NCBI GenBank assembly: GCA_014378485.1
Contig: JACMNO010000054.1
Location: 1 to 64,000 of the forward strand
Direction: 5' to 3'
DNA: 64,000 nt
Source: Bacteroidia bacterium
Lineage (GTDB): Bacteria > Bacteroidota > Bacteroidia > B-17B0 > Aurantibacillaceae
Shown here: positions 28,463-36,980 of the stretch, in pieces
Layout of the letters: each line of letters begins with the position of its first letter
How positions within the stretch are numbered: position 1 is the stretch's first letter
Translations under genes and position numbers: made by a program
Notes under the pieces: generated by a model
The model's input: the letters and a program-made list of their open reading frames with translations, nothing else
What the model was told of the DNA's origin: nothing
The model's database searches: none

Positions 28463-29554
28463 TTATCTTTTATAAACCATTACATTAAATACAAATGGCT
28501 GAATTTTTTTGATCTGTTCGCTGCGTTTTAATCCTCTTAAACCTGATTTTTTTGTTATTAAAGCCATATCCTTTTTTAAAGAATCATTTTCTAACTTATC
28601 AATGGTTTGTTGGATAAAACTGGATTTAACAGCAAAACCGGTTGCTTCAGCAGAGCTTTGTTTTCCACGTATCACACCAATAATATTACCTTGTTCATCC
28701 ATTAACGGTCCGCCGCTGTTACCCGGGTTTACAGGAATAGAAATCTGGTACATAGTTGTGTCATTGTTGAAGCCGGTCATAGAACTTAACGCACCTTCTC
28801 CATAAACGGCATCTCTGCGAGGATAACCTAATGTAAAAATCTTGTCACCAATCTCTGACGGAATTTCTTTAAATGAAAAAGGGAAAGCTAAATTTTTAAG
28901 AGCATCAATATTATCTATTTTGTAGATAGCGATGTCAAGGGAAGGCTCACTCGCCACTAACTTAGCAGATGCCCTGTCTAATACATTATTAGTAACAAAT
29001 ACAGAGTCCGCATTTTTTACCATGTGAAAGCTCGTAATAAAATACCCTTTGTTGTTCAATGCGAAACCGGTTCCTTCAATATTAGCAGGAGCATAATGTT
29101 TGATACGTTTATTGGTTGCTCCTGTGATCCCTTCAATGATGGCATCCTGCGAATATTTTAGTTCAGTTACATCACGTTTTAAATCAGTAATAGCATTACT
29201 TTGTTGTTTCAACAAATAACCACCGGTACTTAATATTGTAACGGTTCCTATCACTGCAATAATAGCAACAGATGCAGCTACCGCAAAAGTTTTACCGTGT
29301 TTTTTAATGAATGTATCTTCTTTAATAGAAATAATCTTTCCGTCCTTACCAAACTCTTGTTTGTGAATAGTGGATAAGATTTGTTTTAAATGAATGCGTT
29401 GTTCGTGTTGATTAATGCCTTCAATCAATGTTTTGTGTTTGTCAAAAGCAATGCCGAATTCAGAATCCGCTTTTAAACGTGTTTCGAATTCTTTTTTTTC
29501 TTCAGCGCTTAGCGTGTCAAAAATGTAATTGTCAAATAAATCTGTTGCTCTCAT
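28463..29554 (-). CDS. Membrane-anchored DegP-like serine protease with an anti-sigma-like N-terminus
   Basis: The 363-residue protein has three parts. Residues 1-88 are a cytoplasmic helical region starting MRATDLFDNYIFDTLSAEEK, resembling the N-terminus of Bacteroidota anti-sigma factors and S1C partner proteins. Residues about 89-113 form a transmembrane helix. Residues about 155-335 form a trypsin-fold S1C protease with a plausible full triad: H177 (TSFHMV), D207 (PSLDIAIYKI) and S280 (NPGNSGGPL). No PDZ domain is visible. The ECF sigma gene ends 22 bp upstream, so the two are probably one operon. The fusion suggests a sigma regulator that carries its own periplasmic protease; anti-sigma activity is inferred from position and N-terminal character only. 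Confidence 0.8.
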   Translation of the reverse strand: MRATDLFDNYIFDTLSAEEKKEFETRLKADSEFGIAFDKHKTLIEGINQHEQRIHLKQILSTIHKQEFGKDGKIISIKEDTFIKKHGKTFAVAASVAIIAVIGTVTILSTGGYLLKQQSNAITDLKRDVTELKYSQDAIIEGITGATNKRIKHYAPANIEGTGFALNNKGYFITSFHMVKNADSVFVTNNVLDRASAKLVASEPSLDIAIYKIDNIDALKNLAFPFSFKEIPSEIGDKIFTLGYPRRDAVYGEGALSSMTGFNNDTTMYQISIPVNPGNSGGPLMDEQGNIIGVIRGKQSSAEATGFAVKSSFIQQTIDKLENDSLKKDMALITKKSGLRGLKRSEQIKKIQPFVFNVMVYKR

Positions 29555-29576
29555 CTCTTGTTTCCCTTTCTATATA

Positions 29577-30134
29577 CTAATTTTCAAAAAAATACCGTTT
29601 CAATCGTTGTAAACATTTATACTTTTGTGTTTTTGCATTGTCTGAATTGGTGTATCCGAATTTCTCTGATATTTCATCCATGCTTAATTTATACACATAA
29701 AAATCTTTTAATAGTGTGTTGCAGGGTTCTCCTAAATTTTCCATACAGACATTCATTTTTTCAATGTCTGATTCTTTTTTCAGGTGATCAGTTATCTCAT
29801 TGCTAACATCCACCACTTCATTTTCCTCATCTTCTTTAAAACGGGATAAATGACCGTTGCCTCTTAACTGTTTTAACCAAAGCCTTTTGGCAATTGAAAA
29901 AATAAAGGTTTGGAGCTGGCAATTTAATACAAACGCAGGCTTTTGAACATTTTCATACAAAACAATGATTGTTTCCTGATAAATGTCAGCAGCCGCTTCG
30001 CTGTTTCCACTATTGTTTACAACATATTTAAGAACGAGGTTATAATACTTTTTGTATAAAGCGCGTAACACGGCATCGTTGTTATGCCTGAGCCCTTCAA
30101 TAAAATCAAGGTCTGTGTACGCTACTTTCGACAT
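29577..30134 (-). CDS. ECF-type RNA polymerase sigma factor
   Basis: The 185-residue protein has region 2 (about 25-95; ALYKKYYNLVLKYVV, ADIYQETIIVLYENV, FIFSIAKRLWLKQLR) and region 4 (about 130-180; LLKDFYVYKLSMDEISEKFGYTNSDNAKTQKYKCLQRLK). The arrangement with a 22-bp gap to a membrane protease carrying an anti-sigma-like N-terminus suggests that the two form a signalling pair. It is diverged from the other ECF factor at 26825-27421, so the two modules are probably independent rather than a recent duplication. Confidence 0.88.
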   Translation of the reverse strand: MSKVAYTDLDFIEGLRHNNDAVLRALYKKYYNLVLKYVVNNSGNSEAAADIYQETIIVLYENVQKPAFVLNCQLQTFIFSIAKRLWLKQLRGNGHLSRFKEDEENEVVDVSNEITDHLKKESDIEKMNVCMENLGEPCNTLLKDFYVYKLSMDEISEKFGYTNSDNAKTQKYKCLQRLKRYFFEN

Positions 30135-30228
30135 AAAGTCTTGTTTATATTAATACCTGAAAGGCTTAAAGGTAACCTCGTGTTGGCTGTTTTTAAATTA
30201 AAATGCTGATATTCAGACAAATAATCTC

Positions 30229-31518
30229 TTATTTATTCATTAAAGCTTCAATCTCATCTGCTTCCAATGGAATGTTTTTCATGAGATCATCATTCCCGTT
30301 TGGTGTAATCAAAATATTATTTTCCAAACGAATGCCTAATCCTTCTTCCGGAATGTAAATTCCCGGCTCACAGGTAAACACCATGCCGGCTTGCATTGGT
30401 TCAGTAAAAAAACCAACATCGTGCACATCTAAACCTAAAAAATGAGAAGTGCCGTGCATAAAATATTTTTTGAAGGCCGGCCATGCAGGATTTTGATTTT
30501 TGACTTCATCCGTTTTAATCAAACCTAATTGCAACAATTCTTCTGTCATTAGATCGCCCACCGCTTTATTATATTTTTCAAATGTGTTTCCAACCTTTAA
30601 CATGGAGGTAGCAGATTTCATTACTCTCAAAACAGCGTTATAAACTTCTTTTTGGCGCTTGGTGTATTTACCGTTTACCGGAATTGCCCTCGTCATATCA
30701 CTGGCGTAGTTGGCATATTCTGCAGCAACATCTAATAAAATCACATCACCATCTTTACATGCCCTGTTATTTTCAACATAATGCAGAACGCAGGCATTGG
30801 CACCACTTGCGATGATTGGACCGTATGCAAATCCGCGACTTCGGTTACGAACAAACTCATGGATCAGTTCAGCTTCAATTTCATATTCCATAACGCCAGG
30901 CTTGACAAAGTTTAGCAGACGACGAAATCCTTTTTCGGTAATGTTACAGGCTTGTTGAATTTGTTCAATCTCCAATGGATGTTTTATGGCACGAATGCGG
31001 TGCATAATTGGCGCCGAACGCTGAATGGTATGAAGAGGAAACTGCTCTTTGATTTTTTTATTGAAACGCATTTCGGCAGTTTCCATATCAATAGAACGAC
31101 GGGTGTGCTCGTTAGAATTTAAATAAATATTGTCGGCCTGAAACACAAAGCCTTTAAACACCTTATCAAATTCATGTATCCAATAAATATTTTCAATACC
31201 ACTGGCTTCTTTTGCCTGTTCTTTTGTCAGTTTGGCGCCTTCCCAAACAGCTATTAAATCGCTTGTTTCTTTAATAAATAAAACTTCTTTATGTTTCCCG
31301 TCTTTTACGTCAGGAAAAAGCATTAAGATAATATCTTCCTGATCAATTCCGCTTAAATGTAACAAATCACTATTTTGAACAAATCCAAAAGAACCATCTC
31401 CGTTTGTTGGTAAAATATCATTGCTCACGAAAAGAGCCAATGAATTTGGTTTTAAATGTTTAATGTAATTTTTTCTATTATCGATATACAGCTCATTTTT
31501 TAAGGCGAAATACTTCAT
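30229..31518 (-). CDS. pepP: Xaa-Pro aminopeptidase (aminopeptidase P family)
   Basis: The 429-residue protein has an N-terminal creatinase-like domain (about 1-165) and a C-terminal pita-bread metallopeptidase domain with all expected metal ligands: two Asp in LLDVAAEYANYASDMTRAI, His in HGTSHFLGLDVHDVG, and Glu in TCEPGIYIPEEG and GIRLENNILIT. It removes N-terminal residues that precede proline, using Mn or another divalent metal, in the cytoplasm. Length is standard. It is divergent from the 141-aa STAS-like gene with a 51-bp gap. The gene symbol follows the family name only. Confidence 0.9.
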   Translation of the reverse strand: MKYFALKNELYIDNRKNYIKHLKPNSLALFVSNDILPTNGDGSFGFVQNSDLLHLSGIDQEDIILMLFPDVKDGKHKEVLFIKETSDLIAVWEGAKLTKEQAKEASGIENIYWIHEFDKVFKGFVFQADNIYLNSNEHTRRSIDMETAEMRFNKKIKEQFPLHTIQRSAPIMHRIRAIKHPLEIEQIQQACNITEKGFRRLLNFVKPGVMEYEIEAELIHEFVRNRSRGFAYGPIIASGANACVLHYVENNRACKDGDVILLDVAAEYANYASDMTRAIPVNGKYTKRQKEVYNAVLRVMKSATSMLKVGNTFEKYNKAVGDLMTEELLQLGLIKTDEVKNQNPAWPAFKKYFMHGTSHFLGLDVHDVGFFTEPMQAGMVFTCEPGIYIPEEGLGIRLENNILITPNGNDDLMKNIPLEADEIEALMNK

Positions 31519-31535
31519 AATGTCGATTAGTTTGT

Positions 31536-31543
31536 TATATTTG
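31536..31543 (+). promoter_or_regulatory. Candidate Bacteroidota -7 promoter element
   Basis: TATATTTG matches the Bacteroidota sigma-A -7 consensus TAnnTTTG and lies 26 bp before the ATG of the gene at 31570. I found no clear -33 TTG at the usual spacing, so this is tentative. Confidence 0.35.
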
Positions 31544-31569
31544 TTTGTACTAATATAATAAATTTTTGC

Positions 31570-31995
31570 ATGTCAAACTTTTCCGTCACAAAAAAAACTG
31601 AAACAAATACAGCTTATATTCACCTTTGTAATGACGGTATTGTAAGAATTTTATTAAAAAGTAATTCAGTAATAACTGTACCGGAATTAAAATTAAATAT
31701 TGTGGCTTTAAATGAACTTATTCAGGATAGCAAATATGCTTTTTTATATTACACACAAGATAATACGGTAACTCATTCTAATGACGCGCGCGCTTTTGGA
31801 AAGGAAAACGAAAACGCTGTTCCAAGATTATGCACCGCTGTAGTGGTTAATAGTTTAGCGCACAAACTGGTTGCTAACTTCTATTTAAAATTTGATAAAC
31901 CAACAATTCCATTTAAAGTGTTTCATAAAATGGATGACGCTGAAAGATGGTGCTTGGAAGTCTATTCCAAATCTCAAAAAGGAGAATTAGTCTAA
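31570..31995 (+). CDS. Hypothetical protein, possibly STAS/SpoIIAA-like fold
   Basis: The 141-residue soluble protein has no signal peptide. The alternation of strands and helices (YIHLCNDGIVRILLKSNSVITV..., VPRLCTAVVVNSLAHKLVANFYLKF..., FKVFHKMDDAERWCLE) recalls STAS/SpoIIAA-like folds; the closing FHKMDDAERWCLEVY is the kind of C-terminal helix seen in SpoIIAA-like proteins. No active-site residues are recognised, and this resemblance is by eye only. It is divergent from pepP, and its 3' end overlaps the convergent EEP gene by 9 bp. Confidence 0.6.
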   Translation: MSNFSVTKKTETNTAYIHLCNDGIVRILLKSNSVITVPELKLNIVALNELIQDSKYAFLYYTQDNTVTHSNDARAFGKENENAVPRLCTAVVVNSLAHKLVANFYLKFDKPTIPFKVFHKMDDAERWCLEVYSKSQKGELV

Positions 31996-33000
31996 AGTAA
32001 TATAAACCGATAAATGGTCGCTGTAACCGTTGTAGTATTTTTCTCCGCTATAAGTTCTGTTAGGTTTTTCCTCTCCCGTTTTATCATTTTTGAATAACAC
32101 AAAATCCTTTTTCAGGATGTGTGCATTTTTTGGATCAAATTTGTATCCTTTTTTAGCGCCTATGAAACCTTGTGAAACAATAATTTGATCAAGTACTCTC
32201 CATTCTTTATCATAATAATGCGTGCCTTGTTTGGCGGCATCTAATGTTTGGTAAGCGTTATAAAGATCGCCATTATCTTTGGGTTTATCACTTGCTCTCA
32301 GTGTATTTAAAATGCTTTTATCTGTAGGATGATCATTGAAATCACCCATTACAATTACTTTTGCTTTGGCATCTTTTTTTTGCAATTCATTAATTTTGTT
32401 TCGTACTTGCTCAGCGGCAAAAATACGACGAGGCTCGCTTTCGGTTTCGCCCGATCGTCTGCTTGGCCAATGGTTAACAAACACATAAAAAACATCACCG
32501 TTGCTGGCTTTCAAAGTTGCAAATAAAACATTACGTGTTTTATAATCTCCCAAAGAAGGATTTGTTGCATTTAATTCTTTAAAATCAACTAAGGTGAAAA
32601 CCGATTTATCATATAATAAACCGCAATCAATACTACGTTCATCCGGACTATCGGTTGCTAACACGCCGTATGATTTTGTTTTGAATTGTGATTTAGAAAC
32701 CAATTCTTCCAACACTTCTTTGTTTTCTATTTCCACTAAACCAACCAAAGCAGGTAAGCCCTCTCCGGCAACTGTTGAATCTAATACCTGGGCTACTTTT
32801 TGTAACTTATTCATGAACCGGATTTCATCCCATTTCATTGAAGATTCGGGAAGGAATTCATCATCCTTTTTGTTTGGATCATCTTTGGTATCAAAAAAGT
32901 TTTCGCAGTTATAAAATGCTACCGTTAGAGGGTTTTTTGTTTGTGCAAAACCCGCCATCATACCAAATAAAAATAGGGGAGTTAAAAGGATCTTATTCAT
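31987..33000 (-). CDS. Secreted endonuclease/exonuclease/phosphatase (EEP) family hydrolase
   Basis: The 337-residue protein has a signal peptide (to about residue 20, GFAQ) and an EEP fold with its active-site series: FYNCENFF, VGLVEIENKEVL (catalytic Glu), VFVNHWPSRRSG (catalytic His), VMGDFNDHP and the closing YSDHLSVYI. The family hydrolyses phosphodiester bonds in nucleic acids or lipids using Mg. The secretion signal points to an extracellular or periplasmic nuclease or phosphatase; the substrate cannot be told. A TAAATTTG on the minus strand at 33012-33005 is too close to the start to be its promoter. Confidence 0.85.
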   Translation of the reverse strand: MNKILLTPLFLFGMMAGFAQTKNPLTVAFYNCENFFDTKDDPNKKDDEFLPESSMKWDEIRFMNKLQKVAQVLDSTVAGEGLPALVGLVEIENKEVLEELVSKSQFKTKSYGVLATDSPDERSIDCGLLYDKSVFTLVDFKELNATNPSLGDYKTRNVLFATLKASNGDVFYVFVNHWPSRRSGETESEPRRIFAAEQVRNKINELQKKDAKAKVIVMGDFNDHPTDKSILNTLRASDKPKDNGDLYNAYQTLDAAKQGTHYYDKEWRVLDQIIVSQGFIGAKKGYKFDPKNAHILKKDFVLFKNDKTGEEKPNRTYSGEKYYNGYSDHLSVYITLD

Positions 33001-33096
33001 AAATCAAATTTAAATAAAAATTACAGGAATAAAGATATGATTTCAAAATTTATAGCATATTTACATAGTGTTATTATTTCTTAAAATTAAGATTAA

Positions 33097-33576
33097 GTGA
33101 AAAAACGGTTAACCCTAAAAAACAGTGCGATATTTTTTGTGTTTCTTCTTTTATTGATACAATCTTTTAGATTTGCAAAAACAGCAGAAGCTTTTGATCC
33201 TGCAAAGGATTTTGCGGCAATAACCACTGCCAACGCTGAGGTTGCTCATACATTAAAGATTGCCTGTTATGACTGCCATTCAAACCAACCAATTTATCCG
33301 TGGTATTCAAATATTGCGCCTGTATCTTGGTGGATGCAAAACCATATTGATGAAGGTAGACAGCACTTGAATTTTTCAGAATGGGGAACATATAGTGAGA
33401 AACGGAAAGAGCACAAGTTGGAAGAATGTATTGAAATGGTGGAAGAAGGTGAAATGCCGATGGCTTCTTACACATGGATGCATAAAGAAGCAAATCTATC
33501 AGATGCCCAGAAATTACAATTGATAGAGTATTTTAAAGCGGTGAAAGGAAATACTCCGGTAGCAAAACATCAATAA
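33097..33576 (+). CDS. Haem-binding domain protein with a CXXCH motif
   Basis: The 159-residue protein starts at GTG 33097 and has an N-terminal hydrophobic segment (about 11-27) acting as a signal or anchor. It carries the c-type haem motif C57-Y-D-C60-H61 in KIACYDCHSNQPIYPWYSN, followed by WWMQNHIDEGRQHLNFSEW, the hallmark of the small haem-binding family (Haem_bd) common in Bacteroidota. M117 or M122-like methionines could be the second axial ligand. It is probably a periplasmic electron carrier or sensor. It is 12 bp from the downstream T9SS cargo gene; a functional link is not shown. Confidence 0.85.
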   Translation: MKKRLTLKNSAIFFVFLLLLIQSFRFAKTAEAFDPAKDFAAITTANAEVAHTLKIACYDCHSNQPIYPWYSNIAPVSWWMQNHIDEGRQHLNFSEWGTYSEKRKEHKLEECIEMVEEGEMPMASYTWMHKEANLSDAQKLQLIEYFKAVKGNTPVAKHQ

Positions 33577-33588
33577 ATTAAAAGTGTT

Positions 33589-34764
33589 ATGAGAAAAAAA
33601 GCACAAGGTTTCATATTATTTATAGCGATTGTTTTTAATATGCAATCACAAAACACCAAAGGCTTTTATGTGGATGGATTTAACAACATTTTAGGAAATA
33701 CAATACGAGAAGATAGCATTTTGTTATTTGCAAAAAACAACGGATTCAATTATTTAACACTCTATAATGTCTATCAGGTAAATAGTGCAACTCCCTTAAC
33801 AAATACCACAACGGCGCAAACATTTGCTAATTTTATTAATAAAGCAAAAACACAATATAGTATTACAGAGGTTGGCGTTGCTGCTGAAAATTATACGTTT
33901 TTCAGGAACGTTATTCATTTGTATAATCAACAACACCCATCTGCCAATCAAAAAGTGGATGTTTATAATTTAGAATTTGAATTTTGGATTCCACCTTCTG
34001 TTACGTCTGGATCGTACTATTGCACAACATATTTACAACCCAACGGATTTAGTTGTGATACTGCCGGAGCTTTTGGCTTTTATAAAAAAACATTGAAACG
34101 CATTGATTCATTGGCAAATGCAACGGGACAAAAATCTGAAGCATACTTTGGGTTTTTTAATGCGGGACAAGGAAAACAGATTGCACAAACAGGAGTTGAC
34201 AGAGTGCTATTGAGTATTTATATTCCTTCGGCTAATTATTCTCAATCTTATCAATATAATTATGTGAAGCCACGTTTACAGGCTTTAGCAACGGCCAGCA
34301 CAAACATTAAAGTTATGCCTTTGTATAGTTCAGAACCATCCTTTATGCAAACCTGGGCTAACGCAAATCCATTTTTTCTTCCTTATACAAATTTAGTGAA
34401 TAGCTTAACTGCAGAATCAGGACTTTGGAAAACTTATATTCAACCCGAAGGAATACAGTGGTTTGCTTATAGTTTTTTACCTAAAAAGAATTTGACCACC
34501 GGTATTCGGGAAAGCACAAAAGGATCTGATAGTTTTTCATTGTATCCAAATCCTGGAAAAGATATTATTACTATCGAAGCATATGATTTTTCGGCGACAA
34601 CAACAGTATCCATTAAAAACATATTGGGAGAAGAATTTCTTTTGTTTGCATTAGATCAATCAAATAGGGAGTTTGATGTAAGCTCGTTTGCAAAAGGAAT
34701 TTATTTTATAACACTTCATTCAGTCGATAAAACTATCACAAAAAAAATAGTGGTAGAAAGATAA
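33589..34764 (+). CDS. T9SS type A cargo protein of unknown function
   Basis: The 391-residue protein has a signal peptide (to about residue 21, NMQSQ), a large N-terminal domain (about 25-300), and a type A sorting domain (about 315-391; FSLYPNPGKDIITIEAYDF and FAKGIYFITLHS). The N-terminal domain starts GFYVDGFNNILGN and alternates strand and helix with aromatic patches (YNLEFEFWIPPS, YFGFFNAGQG). This is compatible with a TIM-barrel glycosidase-like fold, but I see no convincing catalytic pair, so no activity is claimed. It should be secreted and possibly anchored to the cell surface. It lies 12 bp after the haem-binding gene and is convergent with the OmpA gene by 4 bp. Confidence 0.8.
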   Translation: MRKKAQGFILFIAIVFNMQSQNTKGFYVDGFNNILGNTIREDSILLFAKNNGFNYLTLYNVYQVNSATPLTNTTTAQTFANFINKAKTQYSITEVGVAAENYTFFRNVIHLYNQQHPSANQKVDVYNLEFEFWIPPSVTSGSYYCTTYLQPNGFSCDTAGAFGFYKKTLKRIDSLANATGQKSEAYFGFFNAGQGKQIAQTGVDRVLLSIYIPSANYSQSYQYNYVKPRLQALATASTNIKVMPLYSSEPSFMQTWANANPFFLPYTNLVNSLTAESGLWKTYIQPEGIQWFAYSFLPKKNLTTGIRESTKGSDSFSLYPNPGKDIITIEAYDFSATTTVSIKNILGEEFLLFALDQSNREFDVSSFAKGIYFITLHSVDKTITKKIVVER

Positions 34765-34768
34765 CGAA

Positions 34769-35965
34769 TTAGTAATCTAAGACCATTACTTCCACCCGCC
34801 TGTTTTGTTCTTGTTCATTGGCAGTTGCTTTCGGTAGTTTAAATAACATCGCATGGTCTCCCTTGCCATCTATCTCAACACGTTTTTCATCAATGCCTTG
34901 CATAGCTAAATAATTTCTAATAGTGTTTGCCCGGCCTTTTGTGAAAGCAATGATCCCTTGTTCATCCATCATATCACGTCCGTTGGAGTGGCCAATAATT
35001 TTAATTCGGAGATTGGGGTTCTTTTTCAATAACTTTGCCAGGTTATTCATAGAGGGTAAGGCCTGCGGTAAATACTGAACCGAGCCACCAACGAAATTAA
35101 TAGTACCAATAGAATATTTGTTGCCTTTTTTAAGTTTTGGCAAAATCGTTTTCAGGCGCTTCAACTCCGCAGTATCGTTTAGGGTAAAACTCTTAGTGTA
35201 TGTAAAAGAACTATCATTGTAAAAATTGAGTGTATAAGATTGGTTTTTTGTAACGGGCACTAAAAATTCATAGGTACCATCTTTTTTTGTGTTTTCAATA
35301 GAAATAGTATCTCCTTTTTGGTTGGTCAATGCAATTTCTGCTTGAATAGGCTTGTTGTTCTCGTTAACCACGGTTCCTTTAATGGAAACCTGTTGTGATA
35401 TTTCAAACTCAAGTGTATGGCCTTCTCCTTTATCGTAAACGTTATCCAGTACCAAAAAATAAATTTCCCCTTTTTTTACAGTTAGTGATTTACAATAAGC
35501 AGCACCAATACCCTGTTTTACAAACTCATTGCTTGATTTAAAGTTTATGCCGGTTTTACCGTTCAATTCTTCTTTATCTCTGCTAATACAGGCTCTTATT
35601 GGACTTGTTTTATGTTTTTGCAAACTATCACAAAAGTTATTTTTAGCAGCTTTAAAAATCATAAAATCATAATCATCATCTGCTTTGGTGGGAATAATAT
35701 GCATTGTTAATTCGCCACTCATATTAATAATGAGTTTATACCAAGCTGAATTATGTTCTTTTTCAAATGCAAAATTAGTTTTTTGTTTTGCAGTACTAAT
35801 TTCTTGAAACTCCCCAAAACCATTAGGCGCAATGGTTTTTCCGTAAATGGTTTTGCTGTTAACGGCAATTAATTTTGCCTGACTGCAATCACAAAAAACA
35901 GTATCCGGTTTTTTGGTTTGAGAAAACAATTTTAAAGAAATCAGGAGGAGTATAATTATTCGCAT
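34769..35965 (-). CDS. OmpA-family outer-membrane/peptidoglycan-binding protein
   Basis: The start is best taken at 35965 (MRIIILLLISLKLFSQTK, a signal peptide), giving 398 aa. Residues about 20-200 form an unassigned beta-rich region with cysteines (DTVFCDCSQAK, FCDSLQKHKTSPIRAC). Residues about 205-285 are a carboxypeptidase-regulatory-like domain (VSIKGTVVNENNKPIQAEI). Residues about 295-398 are an OmpA domain (INFVGGSVQYLPQALPSMNNL, RIKIIGHSNGRD, NRRVEVMVLDY). The OmpA domain binds peptidoglycan and the protein is probably lodged in or under the outer membrane. It is a separate OmpA architecture from the PorE-like protein, without TPR or PD40. Confidence 0.85.
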   Translation of the reverse strand: MRIIILLLISLKLFSQTKKPDTVFCDCSQAKLIAVNSKTIYGKTIAPNGFGEFQEISTAKQKTNFAFEKEHNSAWYKLIINMSGELTMHIIPTKADDDYDFMIFKAAKNNFCDSLQKHKTSPIRACISRDKEELNGKTGINFKSSNEFVKQGIGAAYCKSLTVKKGEIYFLVLDNVYDKGEGHTLEFEISQQVSIKGTVVNENNKPIQAEIALTNQKGDTISIENTKKDGTYEFLVPVTKNQSYTLNFYNDSSFTYTKSFTLNDTAELKRLKTILPKLKKGNKYSIGTINFVGGSVQYLPQALPSMNNLAKLLKKNPNLRIKIIGHSNGRDMMDEQGIIAFTKGRANTIRNYLAMQGIDEKRVEIDGKGDHAMLFKLPKATANEQEQNRRVEVMVLDY

Positions 35966-36107
35966 GATCTCATAATTCAGAAGAGTAATAAAAGTAACAA
36001 AAAAATCTGACAAAAATTATTGATGCTTTTCAAAATAGTATACACAGTATTTGACTGCGCTTAGGTTGGAAGGCGCCCTTCTTAAAGTCTTTTATAGTCA
36101 AACTTAT

Positions 36108-36761
36108 TTATACTAATTTTAAGGAATGCAAATTCTTTAACTTTGCGCTAACACTATTAGGAATATTTCGATAATAGATATATGTTCGCAAATTTACTTT
36201 TTGTACTTTAAAATATTCAGACGCTGTTTCAAAAAACAGGGCGTCGGCAGCATACCTGTCTTCAAATTTTAATTTTTCAAAAACTTCTTTTTTGCCAAAC
36301 ATGGTAGCAAACAAAATGCAATCATCAACATGAATTAATTTACTGGGATCTTTTTTATCAGGCACGTAATAATCTTCTTCTTTATCTACAATTGTATGAG
36401 TAGTTGATGCAATCAAGTCTGCCTTTTGAATTTCTTTCAAACAAGCAGAGAGATGATCCGCCTTGTACTCATCATCAGCATCAATAATTGCAATATATTT
36501 ACCAGAACTAATTAATACGCCTTTGTTAATAGATTTTGATTGCCCGCAATTAACGTGATAACGGTAAATAATTTTGTTTTTATGTAAAATAGAATATTCT
36601 TCTAATTCTTTTTTATAAATTTCTTCGCTGCCATCATCAATAATAATAAATTCAAAATCTTGAAAATCTTGATTTAAAACAGAATCAATTGCTCTTTTTA
36701 CAAAAGAAAAATCAGTATTATAAACCGACATGATTACCGAAATAAAAGGTTGTTGTTTCAA
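36108..36761 (-). CDS. Glycosyltransferase family 2, short GT-A enzyme
   Basis: The 217-residue protein is a GT-A fold with the GT2 motifs SVIMSVYNTDF, FIIIDDGSEE, NCGQSKSINKGVLISSGKYIAIIDADDEY (DxD-like) and a downstream acidic residue in the DALFFETASEY region. It would transfer a sugar from a nucleotide sugar to a polysaccharide, lipid or protein. It stands alone among unrelated genes and has no membrane segment. It is shorter than many GT2 enzymes but the core is complete. Confidence 0.85.
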   Translation of the reverse strand: MKQQPFISVIMSVYNTDFSFVKRAIDSVLNQDFQDFEFIIIDDGSEEIYKKELEEYSILHKNKIIYRYHVNCGQSKSINKGVLISSGKYIAIIDADDEYKADHLSACLKEIQKADLIASTTHTIVDKEEDYYVPDKKDPSKLIHVDDCILFATMFGKKEVFEKLKFEDRYAADALFFETASEYFKVQKVNLRTYIYYRNIPNSVSAKLKNLHSLKLV

Positions 36762-36886
36762 ATTTTCTATTTTACTTTTTTATAAAGATATTATTAATAA
36801 TGCTCTTATAGAATTTAAAGTTTACTTCTGCCTTTTTTAACAAAGAATTTTAACAAAGGTTTAACTGCACTAAAATTAATCTAATA

Positions 36887-36918
36887 AAAAACCCTCGATA
36901 ATTTTATCAAGGGTTTTT
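36887..36918 (-). terminator. Rho-independent terminator downstream of sucB
   Basis: AAAAACCCTCGATAA (36887-36901) pairs with TTATCAAGGGTTTTT (36904-36918), one mismatch. On the minus strand it lies 60-90 bp past the sucB stop and ends in a T-tract, so it should stop transcripts of the sucA-mntA-hepT-sucB run. The reverse orientation also looks usable. Confidence 0.85.
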
Positions 36919-36940
36919 ATTATGTGTTGTTCACTACTAC

Positions 36941-36977
36941 CACTTCGACTCCGCTCAGTGTGATATCTCGCAATGAC
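36941..36977. repeat. Widespread Bacteroidota-type intergenic repeat fragment
   Basis: CACTTCGACTCCGCTCAGTG (36941-36960) followed by ctcgcaatgac (36967-36977) reads on the other strand as gtcattgcgag followed by cactgagcggagtcgaagtg. I recall this type of paired motif from many Bacteroidota intergenic spaces. No second copy is seen in this window. Confidence 0.5.
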
Positions 36978-36980
36978 TTA

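Noticed and set aside
28463-29554. PDZ domain in the DegP-like protease
   Set aside because: The sequence ends soon after the protease core with no room for a PDZ fold.
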